A stretch of 64,000 bases of DNA, taken from the NCBI RefSeq assembly GCF_007993815.1, contig NZ_VJWE01000017.1:1-64000 (forward strand), in the 5' to 3' direction. The translations under genes and the position numbers were made by a program. Below the pieces are notes generated by a model, which was given only the letters and a program-made list of their open reading frames with translations, had not been told where the DNA came from and made no database searches. Source of the stretch: Acidovorax delafieldii. Its GTDB lineage: Bacteria; Pseudomonadota; Gammaproteobacteria; Burkholderiales; Burkholderiaceae_C. This document shows positions 43,681 to 53,190 of this stretch, one piece after another (position 1 is the stretch's first letter; each line of letters starts with the position of its first letter).

Positions 43681-44808
43681 TCAGCCGGCTGCCGCGCCGC
43701 GAAAGCGCTGCGCTGCCTGGCGGCTTACCTCGGCCAGCAGCTGCTCTTCGCTCTGGCGCTGGCGCAGCCAGCGGGCATCGTTCTGCCCCGCCTCGACCTC
43801 GGTGCGCAGCATGTGCATGGCGCTTGACGCGCCCTGTACGGCCGCGTGGCCTGCGATCTTGTCCATGGTGCGCAGGATGTGCTCGCGCAGCGGCATGTGG
43901 TCGCCCGTGGCCGGGTCCACATACACCGCGTCCATGCCAAACCGGCAGGCCTGGAAGCGGTTGTAGGTGTACACGAGGTAGTCGTCCTCTTCGGGCATGA
44001 AGGGCTGGTCGGCCAGGAACCACGCGCCCAGCGACTGCACGTAGCCCGCGAGGGCCGCAGCGCGCTCGATGGTGAGCGGCGTGTCGAACACGCGGATCTC
44101 GATGGTGCCGAACTCGGGCTTGGGGCGGATGTCCCAATAGAAGTCCTTCATGCTCTTGACCACGCCCGTGCGGGTCATCTTGTTGAAGTAGGTCGTGAAG
44201 TCGTCCCAGGTCAGTGCCATCGGTGCGCGGCCCGACAAGGGGAACGCGAACACCGAGTTGAGCCGGGCCGAGTCAAATGCCGTGTCCTGCCCTTGCACGT
44301 AGGGGCTGGACGCCGACAGCGCAATGAAGTGCGGGATGTAGCGCGACATGCGGTGCAGCATTAGCAGCGCCGCATCGGCATCCGGGCAGCCAATGTGCAC
44401 GTGCTGTCCGAAGATGGTGAACTGCTTGGACAGGTAGCCGTACAGCTCGGACAGCTCGCGAAAGCGCGGCTTGTCGTAGATGCGTCGCTCGTGCCACTGC
44501 TGGAACGGGTGCGTGCCGCCACCCACCACGGCAATGTTGAGCTTGTCGGCGCTTCTGACCAGCGCATCGCGGATGGGCGTGAGCTGGCCCAGCACCTCGC
44601 TGGCCGAGTGGCAGATGCCGGTGGAGATTTCGATCATGCTGTTCGTCATCTCGGGCACCACGCTACCGGGCAGCGGGGTTTTCTTCATGAGGCGCAGCAT
44701 GTCCTCGGCGTAGGGCGCCAGGTCGTAGTCGTTGGTGTTGACCAGCTGCAGCTCCAGCTCGACGCCCAGCGTCAGCGGCTCGGAATGGGTGAAGGCTTCA
44801 AGACTCAC
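43681..44808 (-). CDS. Carboxylate-amine ligase, YbdK family (GCS2)
   Basis: A 375-residue enzyme of the glutamate-cysteine ligase type 2 family, like E. coli YbdK, which has weak glutamate-cysteine ligase activity. Typical are [13 protein letters not shown] at the start (Glu ligands), [42 protein letters not shown] and IEIRVFDTP. The start is GTG 44808, overlapping the antiporter gene by 11 bp, with GAGAG upstream. The true product in this organism is unknown. Confidence 0.9.
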   Translation of the reverse strand: MSLEAFTHSEPLTLGVELELQLVNTNDYDLAPYAEDMLRLMKKTPLPGSVVPEMTNSMIEISTGICHSASEVLGQLTPIRDALVRSADKLNIAVVGGGTHPFQQWHERRIYDKPRFRELSELYGYLSKQFTIFGQHVHIGCPDADAALLMLHRMSRYIPHFIALSASSPYVQGQDTAFDSARLNSVFAFPLSGRAPMALTWDDFTTYFNKMTRTGVVKSMKDFYWDIRPKPEFGTIEIRVFDTPLTIERAAALAGYVQSLGAWFLADQPFMPEEDDYLVYTYNRFQACRFGMDAVYVDPATGDHMPLREHILRTMDKIAGHAAVQGASSAMHMLRTEVEAGQNDARWLRQRQSEEQLLAEVSRQAAQRFRGAAAG

Positions 44809-46060
44809 GGGGGGACTCTCCGTTGTTGTTGCTGCGGGTCAGGGGTGCCCAGGGTTTGGAGCTTTCGCCCGCACGGTAAATGGCCACGGTGGCAATGACG
44901 GCACCAAATACCTCCATCAGCAAGATGGCGGGCAGCGCCACACCCGCGATCACATGGCCGGTGGAAGGCGACGCGAGCACAAACTGCGAGGCGATCAGCA
45001 GGGCGATGGAGGACATGGGGGTCATCGCGCAGCCCACCCACAGCGCCTGCTTCCAGCTGGCGCCGCTGCCCACATTGCCCAGCGCCACGCCGGTGGCCTT
45101 GGCCAGCAGGCGCACGGCAATCAGGGCCAGCACCACACCGGCCACGGGCGCGCTCCAGTCGGCCTGCGCTGCCACGGTGGAAACCAGCACGAACATCAGC
45201 ATGGTGAGCAGGGACGATGCATTGCCCAGTTGCCGCGGCCAGGCCCAGGGGCGCGGGTTGAGCTGCTTGAGCAGCATGCCCCCCAGCAGCGCGGCCAGTG
45301 GTGCCGAGCCCCCCATGTGAGCGGCCACTGCCGTGCCTGCAGCCACCAGGGCCAGGAACAGCATGGAGGTGTTTTCGCTGGTGGGGCTCATGAAGCGCAG
45401 CGCCATGCGCAGCACCAGGGCCAGCACGGCGGCCACCACGATCGATACGCCCAGCACCACCACCACGGGCGACACGGCCTCCAGCACGGTGAGACTCTGG
45501 CGGTTGATGAGTTCTGCCTTGGCGCTGCCCAGGGTCAGGGCATACAGCGTGGAGAGTGTGGTGAGCACAATGGCGCGTTCGGTCACCGGGCCGGCGGCAC
45601 GGGTGTCGGCCACCACACGGGTCAGCACTGCAGGAGATGCCGCCAGCGCCACCAGGGCCAGCGGGCCAGCCGCCTGGGGCGGCAGCTGCAGCCACACCAG
45701 CACCCAGTACACCGCGAAATAGGTCAGCACCGATTCGGCGATGCTCTGCACCAGCACCATGGGGTTGTGGCGGAACCAGCGCAGCGGGATACGGCCGCCA
45801 CATTCGAACAGCACAATGGCCACGCCCAGCTCCAGCAGGAACAGGCCAATGCCCTGCAGCGGCCAGACTGCACCGCTGAAGCCTGCCAGGCCGGCTGCCG
45901 TGCCCACCAGCGAATAGCCCACCACCTTGGGCAGGCCGGTGTGGCGTTGGGTGAGATAGCCTGCCATGGCGGCTACCGCCAGCAGCAGTGACCATTGCAC
46001 CGTGGGCAGCCCGGCCGAGGGGCGCAGCCACTGCGCCCAAAAGCTCAGGATTTCATTCAT
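44798..46060 (-). CDS. Cation/proton antiporter (CPA2/Kef-like)
   Basis: A 420-residue inner-membrane protein with about 12 TM helices and the CPA2 Na+/H+ exchanger fold: [17 protein letters not shown], the [15 protein letters not shown] helix, and [19 protein letters not shown]. No regulatory RCK/TrkA-N domain follows, unlike full-length KefB/C. It overlaps the YbdK-type gene; as glutathione derivatives gate Kef systems, a functional tie to the adjacent ligase is possible but not shown. Confidence 0.87.
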   Translation of the reverse strand: MNEILSFWAQWLRPSAGLPTVQWSLLLAVAAMAGYLTQRHTGLPKVVGYSLVGTAAGLAGFSGAVWPLQGIGLFLLELGVAIVLFECGGRIPLRWFRHNPMVLVQSIAESVLTYFAVYWVLVWLQLPPQAAGPLALVALAASPAVLTRVVADTRAAGPVTERAIVLTTLSTLYALTLGSAKAELINRQSLTVLEAVSPVVVVLGVSIVVAAVLALVLRMALRFMSPTSENTSMLFLALVAAGTAVAAHMGGSAPLAALLGGMLLKQLNPRPWAWPRQLGNASSLLTMLMFVLVSTVAAQADWSAPVAGVVLALIAVRLLAKATGVALGNVGSGASWKQALWVGCAMTPMSSIALLIASQFVLASPSTGHVIAGVALPAILLMEVFGAVIATVAIYRAGESSKPWAPLTRSNNNGESPRES

Positions 46061-46170
46061 GTCATCGGACCTCTGCGTCAGACGGGCGCTGCCCGTTGGA
46101 GTGGAGGCCCCGGCGCACAGGCCCTCCGCAGATGGGACGGGGTGCGCTGGGGCGTTGAGCCCTTGAATTT

Positions 46171-46195
46171 ACAGGCGGAAACACTCCGCCCTTGT
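46171..46195. promoter_or_regulatory. Hairpin between the Gcr-type gene and the antiporter gene
   Basis: GGCGGA-AACAC-TCCGCC (46174-46190) forms a perfect 6-bp stem extended by ACA/TGT with a bulge. It lies 24 bp past the stop of the upstream minus-strand gene, so it could be a weak terminator, or part of the antiporter control region. No T run follows. Confidence 0.4.
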
Positions 46196-46218
46196 AGGAC
46201 AGAGGCGGCGGTTTTGCC

Positions 46219-48237
46219 TCAGCCCTGTGCCGTTGTCGCCAGTGGCCCCCGCCGCTCGGGCACAAAAAAGCTCAGCGGCGCGGTGCGCAGGCGGGCGCGG
46301 ATGGCGGCATAGATGCGCGAGCGGTCCACGCCGCTCACGTTCTGTGCACGCAGCGCCAGACTGAAGGCCAGATAAAAGCTCACCGACACATTCAGTGCGC
46401 CCAGGAACGGGAGCGAGGCTACTGCCCACCAGAACGCGGGCAACTGCAGCACCTGCAGACCCAGCGTGGCGCCGGCGGCCGCCACCTGCCCGGTGGAGAG
46501 GGTGACGTGCCGTACATCCAGCCCCAAGCCGAAAAACGCAGCGAAAGCAGGCACCAGGCCCAGCATGAAACCCAGCGAGATGTTGGCCGCAAAACCCGAC
46601 AGGTTCTCGCGCAGGAACCTCGCCCAGCGCGCGGCGCGCTCGGCTCCCAATAGCCCGGTGATGCGCGGGTTGTAGTGCAGGGCCGAGTCCATGCGGTGCA
46701 GCACAAACCAGTTCTCTGTCCAGCCCGCGATGATGCTGGAGGCAAACAGCAGCACCCCGGTAAAGGCGGCAAAGAACAGCGACGGCCCCAGCAGGTGCAG
46801 GGACTCGAACACATGCTCGGCCTGCTTCTCGCTGATGGCCGGGTGGCCCGTGGCCAGTGCAATCAGTGCAGCCAGCGCCAGCACGGCCGGGAACACCACC
46901 AGCACATTGCCCAGCACAGCAGCCACCTGCGAGCGCACCAAGTGCGTGATCTCGTCCACGAACGACTCGATCGCATCGCCGGTGCCCAGCTCCTTGAGCT
47001 TGGCCGCCATGGCAGGCGCGGTCATGGCAGGTTGTTTGGTGGCCACCGTGAAGTGCAGCAACTGGATCAGCACGAAGCTCACGGCATAGTTGATGCCCGC
47101 CATGAAGCCGCCCCAGAAGGCCGAGAGCGCGAGCGCATACAGGCCAAACTTGATCAGTGTGGTGAAGGCCATCAGCGCACCGCCCCCTGCCGCCTTGCGC
47201 AGCATGGAGCGGTATTCGGCACTGGTGCGGGTGATGTAGTGCTCGCCCGTTTCGGCGCTGCGCTCGGCCACCTTGGCCGCCAGCAGCGAGGAGTTGGAGG
47301 CCAGCAGCGCGCGCAGGCTGCGCCGCTCTTGTCCCACCATCACCAGCTGTGCCATGAGTTGCGCCGCAGTGACGGCGGGCTGCGCGGACAGCAGGCAGTC
47401 GAGCAACACGCGCACGCGCAAGATGCGCTCGCGCAGTTGCCGCAGCCGGAACACCAGCCCCACCGAAATGCCGTTGTCCTCGAAATGCGTATAGACGGTG
47501 GCAGCCGCCGCGCGGCAGGCCTCCAGGCGTTCGCGCAGGCGCTGGGCGGATGCGTCCAGCCGGTCGGGGGTGCGCAGTGCGTGCAGCACCTCGACCCGCA
47601 GGCTTTCCACGTCGCGGATGAGGGCGTGGAAGGGTTGTGCCTCCCGTGCAGATTCGCTCATGCGCAGCCGCAGTTCGGGTGCAAAGCCGGTCGAGAGGAT
47701 TTGCCCTGCACAGTAGGTGATGGCGTCCAGCAAGGCGCGGTGCCAGCGTGTCGCGCCGCCTGCGCGCTCATCGGCGTTGTCCTGGGCCAGCAACATCACC
47801 AGGCGGTTCAGGGTGGCTTCATCCAGTGCGGCCAGCCATTGCGCGTCGAACGCACTGGGCAAGGCCAGCATGAACAGTTCGGACGCATCGATGGTCTCTG
47901 GGCTGCCCGGCAGCAGCTTGGTGCGCAGGCGTTCGGCCATCTCGCTGACCAGGGCGGTGCGGGGTGCAAAGCCAAAGTCAGCCAGCAAGGTGGTGATGTC
48001 TACCTGGTCCACCAGCGTCGCCCACCAGGCCTGCAGCCGCTGCTGAATATCGGGCCGTGCCGCGACCGCATCGATGAAAAGCTGCACCCGGCCCACCGCG
48101 GCAGGCACCGAATCACGCTTGCCGCGCACCCAGTCCAGCAGGTGGATGAGCCAGAGGTGGCGATGGGCCAGGTCGGCGGCAGGGTCCAGCGCCGCCAGCA
48201 GGTGGGCCAGGTCTTTGGGCTCGGCGGAATTTTTCAT
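46219..48237 (-). CDS. Gcr-type membrane protein (COG4389, annotated as site-specific recombinase)
   Basis: A 672-residue protein of the family commonly named site-specific recombinase Gcr after a neisserial gene. It has a soluble helical N-terminal half (about 1-360) and at least six TM helices in the C-terminal half (GGALMAFTTLIKFGLYALAL, FPAVLALAALIALATG, SLFFAAFTGVLLFASS and others). No serine- or tyrosine-recombinase motif is visible, so the name is doubtful. ATG 48237, preferred over 48270. Confidence 0.8.
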   Translation of the reverse strand: MKNSAEPKDLAHLLAALDPAADLAHRHLWLIHLLDWVRGKRDSVPAAVGRVQLFIDAVAARPDIQQRLQAWWATLVDQVDITTLLADFGFAPRTALVSEMAERLRTKLLPGSPETIDASELFMLALPSAFDAQWLAALDEATLNRLVMLLAQDNADERAGGATRWHRALLDAITYCAGQILSTGFAPELRLRMSESAREAQPFHALIRDVESLRVEVLHALRTPDRLDASAQRLRERLEACRAAAATVYTHFEDNGISVGLVFRLRQLRERILRVRVLLDCLLSAQPAVTAAQLMAQLVMVGQERRSLRALLASNSSLLAAKVAERSAETGEHYITRTSAEYRSMLRKAAGGGALMAFTTLIKFGLYALALSAFWGGFMAGINYAVSFVLIQLLHFTVATKQPAMTAPAMAAKLKELGTGDAIESFVDEITHLVRSQVAAVLGNVLVVFPAVLALAALIALATGHPAISEKQAEHVFESLHLLGPSLFFAAFTGVLLFASSIIAGWTENWFVLHRMDSALHYNPRITGLLGAERAARWARFLRENLSGFAANISLGFMLGLVPAFAAFFGLGLDVRHVTLSTGQVAAAGATLGLQVLQLPAFWWAVASLPFLGALNVSVSFYLAFSLALRAQNVSGVDRSRIYAAIRARLRTAPLSFFVPERRGPLATTAQG

Positions 48238-48325
48238 GGGTGGCCGGCCCCCATAGGAAAAGCCGCCCATCCGATGGATAGCGGTCCCATGGAGGGGTGG
48301 GCATGGGGGCTGTGGGAATGGTTCT

Positions 48326-48733
48326 TCAATGCAGCACCCGGCCGCTCAGGGGCTCACCCGACGGGCCGTGGCTGATCGCCTCCAGCACGAACAAGGGCAC
48401 CGGGGTATTGAAAGGCTCGCCATCTTCGGCCACGCAATGGAAGGTGCCGTGCATGGTGCCACTGGAGGTGCGCAGGCGACAGCCGCTGGTGTACTGGAAC
48501 GACTCACCCGGCTTGAGCAGTGGCTGCTGTCCCACCACGCCCAGGCCCTTGACCTCTTCGGTGTGGCCGCGCGCGTCGCTGATGATCCAGTGTCGCGAGA
48601 TCAGCTGGGCGGGCGTGTCCCCTGCGTTGGTGATGGTGATGGTGTAGGCAAAGCTGAACACCCCGGTGTCCGGCGCTGACTGCTCGGGCAGGTATTCGGG
48701 CAGCACTTCCACGTCAAACTGGTACTTTGGCAT
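48326..48733 (-). CDS. apaG: ApaG protein
   Basis: A 135-residue ApaG (Co2+/Mg2+ efflux-associated, fibronectin-III-like fold). Diagnostic stretches are YTITITNAGDTPAQLISRHW, VKGLGVVGQQPLLKPGESF and SGTMHGTF, all in the usual order. The ATG at 48733 gives the family-like MPKYQF start; another ATG lies 9 bp upstream. Neither has a clear ribosome site. It is divergent from rpe across 89 bp, an order known in this family. Confidence 0.93.
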   Translation of the reverse strand: MPKYQFDVEVLPEYLPEQSAPDTGVFSFAYTITITNAGDTPAQLISRHWIISDARGHTEEVKGLGVVGQQPLLKPGESFQYTSGCRLRTSSGTMHGTFHCVAEDGEPFNTPVPLFVLEAISHGPSGEPLSGRVLH

Positions 48734-48822
48734 GGGCCGCATGGTAACCGTGCCGCCCCGTGTGTGGGCAACTCCCAAGTGCCAAAACCCCCAGTGGTTC
48801 TGCGCTTTGCGACAATCGGGGG

Positions 48823-49503
48823 ATGAGCCGCACATTCCAAATCGCCCCCTCTATCCTTTCCGCCGACTTTGCCCGCCTGGGCGAGGAAGTGCGCAATGTC
48901 ATTGCCGCTGGCGCCGACTGGATTCACTTTGACGTGATGGACAACCATTACGTGCCCAACCTGACGTTTGGCCCCATGGTCTGCCAGGCCTTGAAGCCCC
49001 ACGCCAAAACGCCTGCGGGCGTGGCCGTGCCGATTGACGTGCACCTGATGATCCAGCCTGTGGATGCCTTGGCCGCTGCCTTTGCCGACGCGGGTGCTGA
49101 CTACATCAGCTTCCACCCCGATGCCTCGGGCCATGTGCACCGCAGCATCCAGGCCATCCGGTCAAAAGGCGTCAAGCCTGGCCTGGTGTTCAATCCTGCC
49201 GAACCTCTGGACGTGCTGGACTGGGTGATCGACGACATCGACCTCATCCTCATCATGAGCGTGAACCCCGGCTTTGGCGGCCAGAGCTTTATCGACTCCG
49301 CGCTGCGCAAGATCGAAGCTGTGCGCAAGCGCATTGATGCTTCTGGCAAGGACATTCGTCTGGAAGTCGATGGCGGCATCAAGACCGACAACATCCGCCG
49401 CGTGGCTGACGCGGGCGCTGACACCTTTGTGGCAGGCAGCGCCATCTTTGGCAAGCCGGACTACCGGGGCGTGATCGACGCGATGCGTGTGGCCTTGGGC
49501 TGA
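48823..49503 (+). CDS. rpe: Ribulose-phosphate 3-epimerase
   Basis: A 226-residue TIM-barrel enzyme converting ribulose 5-phosphate to xylulose 5-phosphate in the pentose phosphate and Calvin pathways. Marks: [16 protein letters not shown], the metal-binding [23 protein letters not shown], and the phosphate site [10 protein letters not shown] with EVDGGIK. ATG at 48823. gph is not directly downstream but 6.6 kb away, separated by other genes. Confidence 0.96.
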   Translation: MSRTFQIAPSILSADFARLGEEVRNVIAAGADWIHFDVMDNHYVPNLTFGPMVCQALKPHAKTPAGVAVPIDVHLMIQPVDALAAAFADAGADYISFHPDASGHVHRSIQAIRSKGVKPGLVFNPAEPLDVLDWVIDDIDLILIMSVNPGFGGQSFIDSALRKIEAVRKRIDASGKDIRLEVDGGIKTDNIRRVADAGADTFVAGSAIFGKPDYRGVIDAMRVALG

Positions 49504-49572
49504 TCGCCTGGGTCGCTGCGAAGATTGGGCGCGAATGCCTTTGTGACGGACCGCACCTGATGGGAGGTCAGG

Positions 49573-49965
49573 TTACTGTTGCGCAGGCACGGTGATGGTG
49601 GTCGTGGTCGATTCGCGCAGCACGCCGCCACCGGATACCGAGCCACTCGCCGGGCTGCTTTGCACGCGGCGCATGCAATCCGCCTGGTCAGCAGCCGTCT
49701 GGAAAGCTGCACAACGCTGGGTGGCGTTGTCGGTGGCGGCGGCTCCAGGGTTGCTGAGATCGCCCTTGCGGGAAGCGTCCAGTGCGTTGTTGGCCTCGCG
49801 CAGGCAGGTGGCCAGGCTGTCCTGGGTGTTGTTGGTCATGCACTTTTCCCGCTCCTGCTCGTAGCGTGTCCGCGCGTCCTGCGGCGGCGTTTGAGCGGAT
49901 GCGCCCGCACAGGCCAGCAGCAAGGTCGCAGTGAATACAGAGGTGGCAAAGCGAAGGCGTTTCAT
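49573..49965 (-). CDS. Small exported Cys-containing protein
   Basis: A 130-residue protein with a signal peptide (cleavage near GASAQT). The mature part has four Cys spaced as KCMTN, TCLREA, RCAAF and DCMRRV, a pattern of helical hairpins with two disulfides, followed by a Ser/Gly/Thr-rich tail. I do not recognise its family. An AGGAG site precedes the ATG at 49965. It lies convergent to rpe. Confidence 0.75.
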   Translation of the reverse strand: MKRLRFATSVFTATLLLACAGASAQTPPQDARTRYEQEREKCMTNNTQDSLATCLREANNALDASRKGDLSNPGAAATDNATQRCAAFQTAADQADCMRRVQSSPASGSVSGGGVLRESTTTTITVPAQQ

Positions 49966-50092
49966 GGAGGGCTCCTGAGGCAATGGCAGACGATGGTCTG
50001 AACCTATGCCTGCAGGGTAGGCGCCGGGGCCATGTGCCCCTGTCGGACAGAGCCGCCCTTGCCCGTGCGCGCGCTTCGCGTCTTGGGCTGGG

Positions 50093-52267
50093 TCAGCCCA
50101 GTCGCTGAAAGGTCAGGATGAAGGCCACGCCATCAGACGTGTTGCGCGCATTGATGGTGCCGCCCATCTTGGCCATGTAGGTTTTGGCCACAAACAGCCC
50201 CTGGCCCCGGTGCTCGCCCTCGCCCAGCGGGGTGGGGCTGGCGGGGTCGGAAACGCCCAGCTCAAAAATCCGCTCCAGCAGTTCGTCTGCAATGGTGGAG
50301 CCCTGGTTGTGCAGCGTAGCGCTGGCGGTGGATTCTGACGCCGTGAGCGTCAGCCTGATGGGGCTGCCTGTGGGGCGATAGCGGTCGGCATTGCGCAAGA
50401 TGTGGGTCACCACGTCTTCGAGCGCAAACTCATCGGCCCGCACGATGACCGGGCCAGGGTGGCTTGGGCCCAGGTCGTACACCACATCCAGAATGCCAGC
50501 AAAGTGGGCGTTGTCGGCCACGTTGCGCAAAAAGGCATCCAGGTCCAGCCGCCCCTCGGGCACATCGGCGGCCTGCAGCGCTTCGGCGGGCGATGCCGTG
50601 CCATACAACACATGGATGGCCTGCTGCATGCGCTGCACATAGCGGTGGCCGGGGTCTTGTGGGCCGTTCAGCGCCATCAGCGACTGCAGGGGCGACATGA
50701 TCTCGTGCCCTACGGCGTGCCACATGTCGCGCTCTTGTTGGGCGCGCAGCTGCTCGCGCTGCAGGTCGTCCTTCACGCGCTGCAGCAGGTCGGCCAAGCC
50801 ACCGGCCAGAATGCCCAGCTCGTCCGAGCCGCGCAGGTCCGACACATCCAGGCCGCCCAGCCGGGGGCCGGTGTGGCCAGGCTGCACGTTGTACGACACG
50901 GCGGCGGCGCGGCGGGTCAGGGCTGTCACGCGGCGGATCAGGCCCACCTCGACCACCAGCCAGGCCAGCGCAATGGCGCCCAGCATGGCACCCAGGTACC
51001 ACGACAGGCGCGTGGCCACAGCGGCCAGGCCTTGCTCCACGCCGCGCAGGTGGCCGGTGAAGTTGACCACGTAGTTGCCGGTGGGCGTGTCCAGAATGTC
51101 CAGGGCCGTGGGGGCGGCGGGCGTGGCTGCTGCCGGGCCCACGCCTGCGGCCTCCAGCGGCAGCCAGCGGATCAGGCGCAGCAGCCAGGGGGCGGAGGGA
51201 TCGGCCTGCACTTCGACGCCCTTGAGGATGATGGCGCTGGCCTCGTCACTGCCCAGCTTGCGAATCCGCACACGCTCGCCCGGCAACAGGCTGCGCGAGA
51301 GGTCGCCCAGCGATGCGGCCAGCTGCGCGCCGGGTGCGTCGCTGTCGAACAGCGGTTTGGTGTCCTCGCCCGGCGCCAGCATCTCCACCCGCACGCGCAT
51401 CTGCCCCAGGTCTTCCGGCGGCCAGACCAGACGCTCGTCCTTGCGAAACAGCGCCTCGCGGAACAGTTCGACCGGCAGGCGGATGGAGTAGTGGGTGCGG
51501 CGCAGGCAGTCAGTGGTGGTGGCCTTGCCAGCGGGCGAGCTGGCCGATGGGGGCGGCAGGTCGCGGCACTGGCCGTTTTGCCACAGCCAGCCGCGAAAGT
51601 CGCGCACCGGCCGCGCGCGGGCGTCGAGCTGCGGCATGCCGTTGTCCACAAACCCCGTCAGGCGCCCGCGCACGGCCGCGCTGCCTTGTGGGGGCATGGC
51701 CTCATACGGCGCAATCCAGCGGTAGGTGGCACCCCGCATGTCGAGGCTGATGCGCGCACGGTGTGCCTCGGCGGGCACCAAGGCGCCGCGTTCGCGGGGT
51801 GTCAGTTCGCCGGCATAGAAGCTGCCCACCAGGTAGATGAAGCCGCCTGCATAGGGGTTGTTGCCAATCGCCGCGCACACTGAGGCGCCATCGGGGTATT
51901 GCACGGAGCAGCCAGCCATCTCCACGGCTTGCTGTGATTTTTGCGGGTCGTCAAAGTCGATGGCCGCATAGGGTAGCAGCAGCGGCGCCAGCGGCGTCAC
52001 GCCCTGGCCGAGGTGGCTGGCATTGAGCAGCGCCAACTGGCCGGAGGGGTGGCGCAGCCGTGCCATGACCTCGGCCTGGCTGCGCACAAACCCATGCTGG
52101 TAGGCCTGCCAGGCGCGCTCCTTTTCGTCCTTGAGCACCACCACGCTCAGCGCCACCGTGGCCAGGGCCAGCAGCACGAACACCCCGCGCACCAGAATGC
52201 GCAGGCGGAACGCGGGCAGGCCCAGCCGAGGCATCTCCAGCGCGGGGCGGCGCAGCAGGCGCTTCAT
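50093..52267 (-). CDS. Sensor histidine kinase
   Basis: A 724-residue kinase: N-terminal TM (about 25-45), a large periplasmic region (50-425) with an unusual sequence including paired Cys (AGCSVQYPDGASVCAAIG), a second TM (about 430-450), a HAMP-like linker, then the phosphoacceptor in HAVGHEIMSPLQSLMAL and a HATPase (ILRNADRYRPTG, GEHRGQGLFVAKTYM). Its ATG overlaps the stop of the response regulator gene by 4 bp. The input domain is not one I recognise. Confidence 0.88.
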   Translation of the reverse strand: MKRLLRRPALEMPRLGLPAFRLRILVRGVFVLLALATVALSVVVLKDEKERAWQAYQHGFVRSQAEVMARLRHPSGQLALLNASHLGQGVTPLAPLLLPYAAIDFDDPQKSQQAVEMAGCSVQYPDGASVCAAIGNNPYAGGFIYLVGSFYAGELTPRERGALVPAEAHRARISLDMRGATYRWIAPYEAMPPQGSAAVRGRLTGFVDNGMPQLDARARPVRDFRGWLWQNGQCRDLPPPSASSPAGKATTTDCLRRTHYSIRLPVELFREALFRKDERLVWPPEDLGQMRVRVEMLAPGEDTKPLFDSDAPGAQLAASLGDLSRSLLPGERVRIRKLGSDEASAIILKGVEVQADPSAPWLLRLIRWLPLEAAGVGPAAATPAAPTALDILDTPTGNYVVNFTGHLRGVEQGLAAVATRLSWYLGAMLGAIALAWLVVEVGLIRRVTALTRRAAAVSYNVQPGHTGPRLGGLDVSDLRGSDELGILAGGLADLLQRVKDDLQREQLRAQQERDMWHAVGHEIMSPLQSLMALNGPQDPGHRYVQRMQQAIHVLYGTASPAEALQAADVPEGRLDLDAFLRNVADNAHFAGILDVVYDLGPSHPGPVIVRADEFALEDVVTHILRNADRYRPTGSPIRLTLTASESTASATLHNQGSTIADELLERIFELGVSDPASPTPLGEGEHRGQGLFVAKTYMAKMGGTINARNTSDGVAFILTFQRLG

Positions 52268-52962
52268 TTACCGACCCAGCGGAAGCCGCGCATGGGCACG
52301 TTCTCAATGCCTTCAAATCCAGGGTCCACTTCGCGCAGCGCCTCGCGGATGGTGCTCACATGTTTGCGCACGTTGTCACGGTTGCGGCCGCTTTTCACCA
52401 CCTCGAACAGTTCGTCATACGACACCACCTCGCCACTGCGCTGGTGCAGCGTGGCCAGAATGCGCTGGGCCGTGAGCGGCAGGTTGATGCGCTCGCCGCG
52501 CCAAGTGGGGGTGCGCTGCCACAGCGGGTCCAGCACCAGAGCATCGCCCGCCGGGGCAGGGGCTGCGCTGGCCGGGGCCTGTGCCTGCGTGGTGCGCAGG
52601 ATGTCGAGAAAAGTCTCGATGAAATCGGCTTCTTCAAACGTGGTTTTCTGCAGGTAGTCCCACGCGTCCAGCGCCTTCATGATGCTGCGGTAGATGGCCG
52701 CAGGCATGGCCGACACCACCAGCACCGGCGTGCCCTGGCGCAGCTTGTTGATGGCGTTGATGAGGGCCACGCCCGCATGGCGCTCGCGGCCTAACTCAAT
52801 GTCCAGCACCACCGCGTCGTAGTGCTCGCGGGCCAGCGCGGCCTCGGCCTCGTCGCGGGTGAACCACTGGTCGATGACGATGCCGCTCTTGGCGCTGCGT
52901 ATCCACCCGGCCAATTGGTTGCTGGTGGGCAGGTCGTCTTCGATCACGGCAATGCGGGTCAT
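52264..52962 (-). CDS. OmpR-like response regulator
   Basis: A 232-residue regulator: receiver domain with acidic pair EDD at residues 8-10, phosphoacceptor Asp in VVLDIELG (about residue 53) and a Lys in LQKTTF, then a C-terminal winged-helix-like domain (LTAQRILATLHQRSGEVVSYDEL ... KHVSTIREALREV, cited by parts) as in OmpR/PhoB proteins. It is transcribed first in a two-gene unit with the kinase and is divergent from the SPFH gene. Confidence 0.9.
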   Translation of the reverse strand: MTRIAVIEDDLPTSNQLAGWIRSAKSGIVIDQWFTRDEAEAALAREHYDAVVLDIELGRERHAGVALINAINKLRQGTPVLVVSAMPAAIYRSIMKALDAWDYLQKTTFEEADFIETFLDILRTTQAQAPASAAPAPAGDALVLDPLWQRTPTWRGERINLPLTAQRILATLHQRSGEVVSYDELFEVVKSGRNRDNVRKHVSTIREALREVDPGFEGIENVPMRGFRWVGK

Positions 52963-53190
52963 GGGCAGGGCGGGCAGTAGAGGGTGGGCAGATTATCCCG
53001 GTGGCCGGTTCTGGGCGGTGTGAGTTTTTCTTCCGGGGCCGGAAGGTTCGTGCGTCCGGTGTGAGCGCATTGGGGGCTGCACTGCGTTGTTGCTTCCGGG
53101 GTGGATCCGAACAATCGGTCCTCAATGAGCCAGCCACGGCGACGGCTCAGAAACGACAACAACATCGAACCAACCTGAGAGAGAAACACC
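52963..53190. other. Divergent promoter region between regulator and SPFH genes
   Basis: About 230 bp between divergent start codons. It must carry both promoters and probably the target sites of the response regulator, but I see no striking dyad. GAGAGA precedes the SPFH start codon as ribosome site. Confidence 0.5.

Noticed and set aside
46219..48237. Integrase or mobile element based on the name site-specific recombinase
   Set aside because: No recombinase motif, flanking repeats or other mobile genes; the protein is an integral membrane protein of a chromosomal family.
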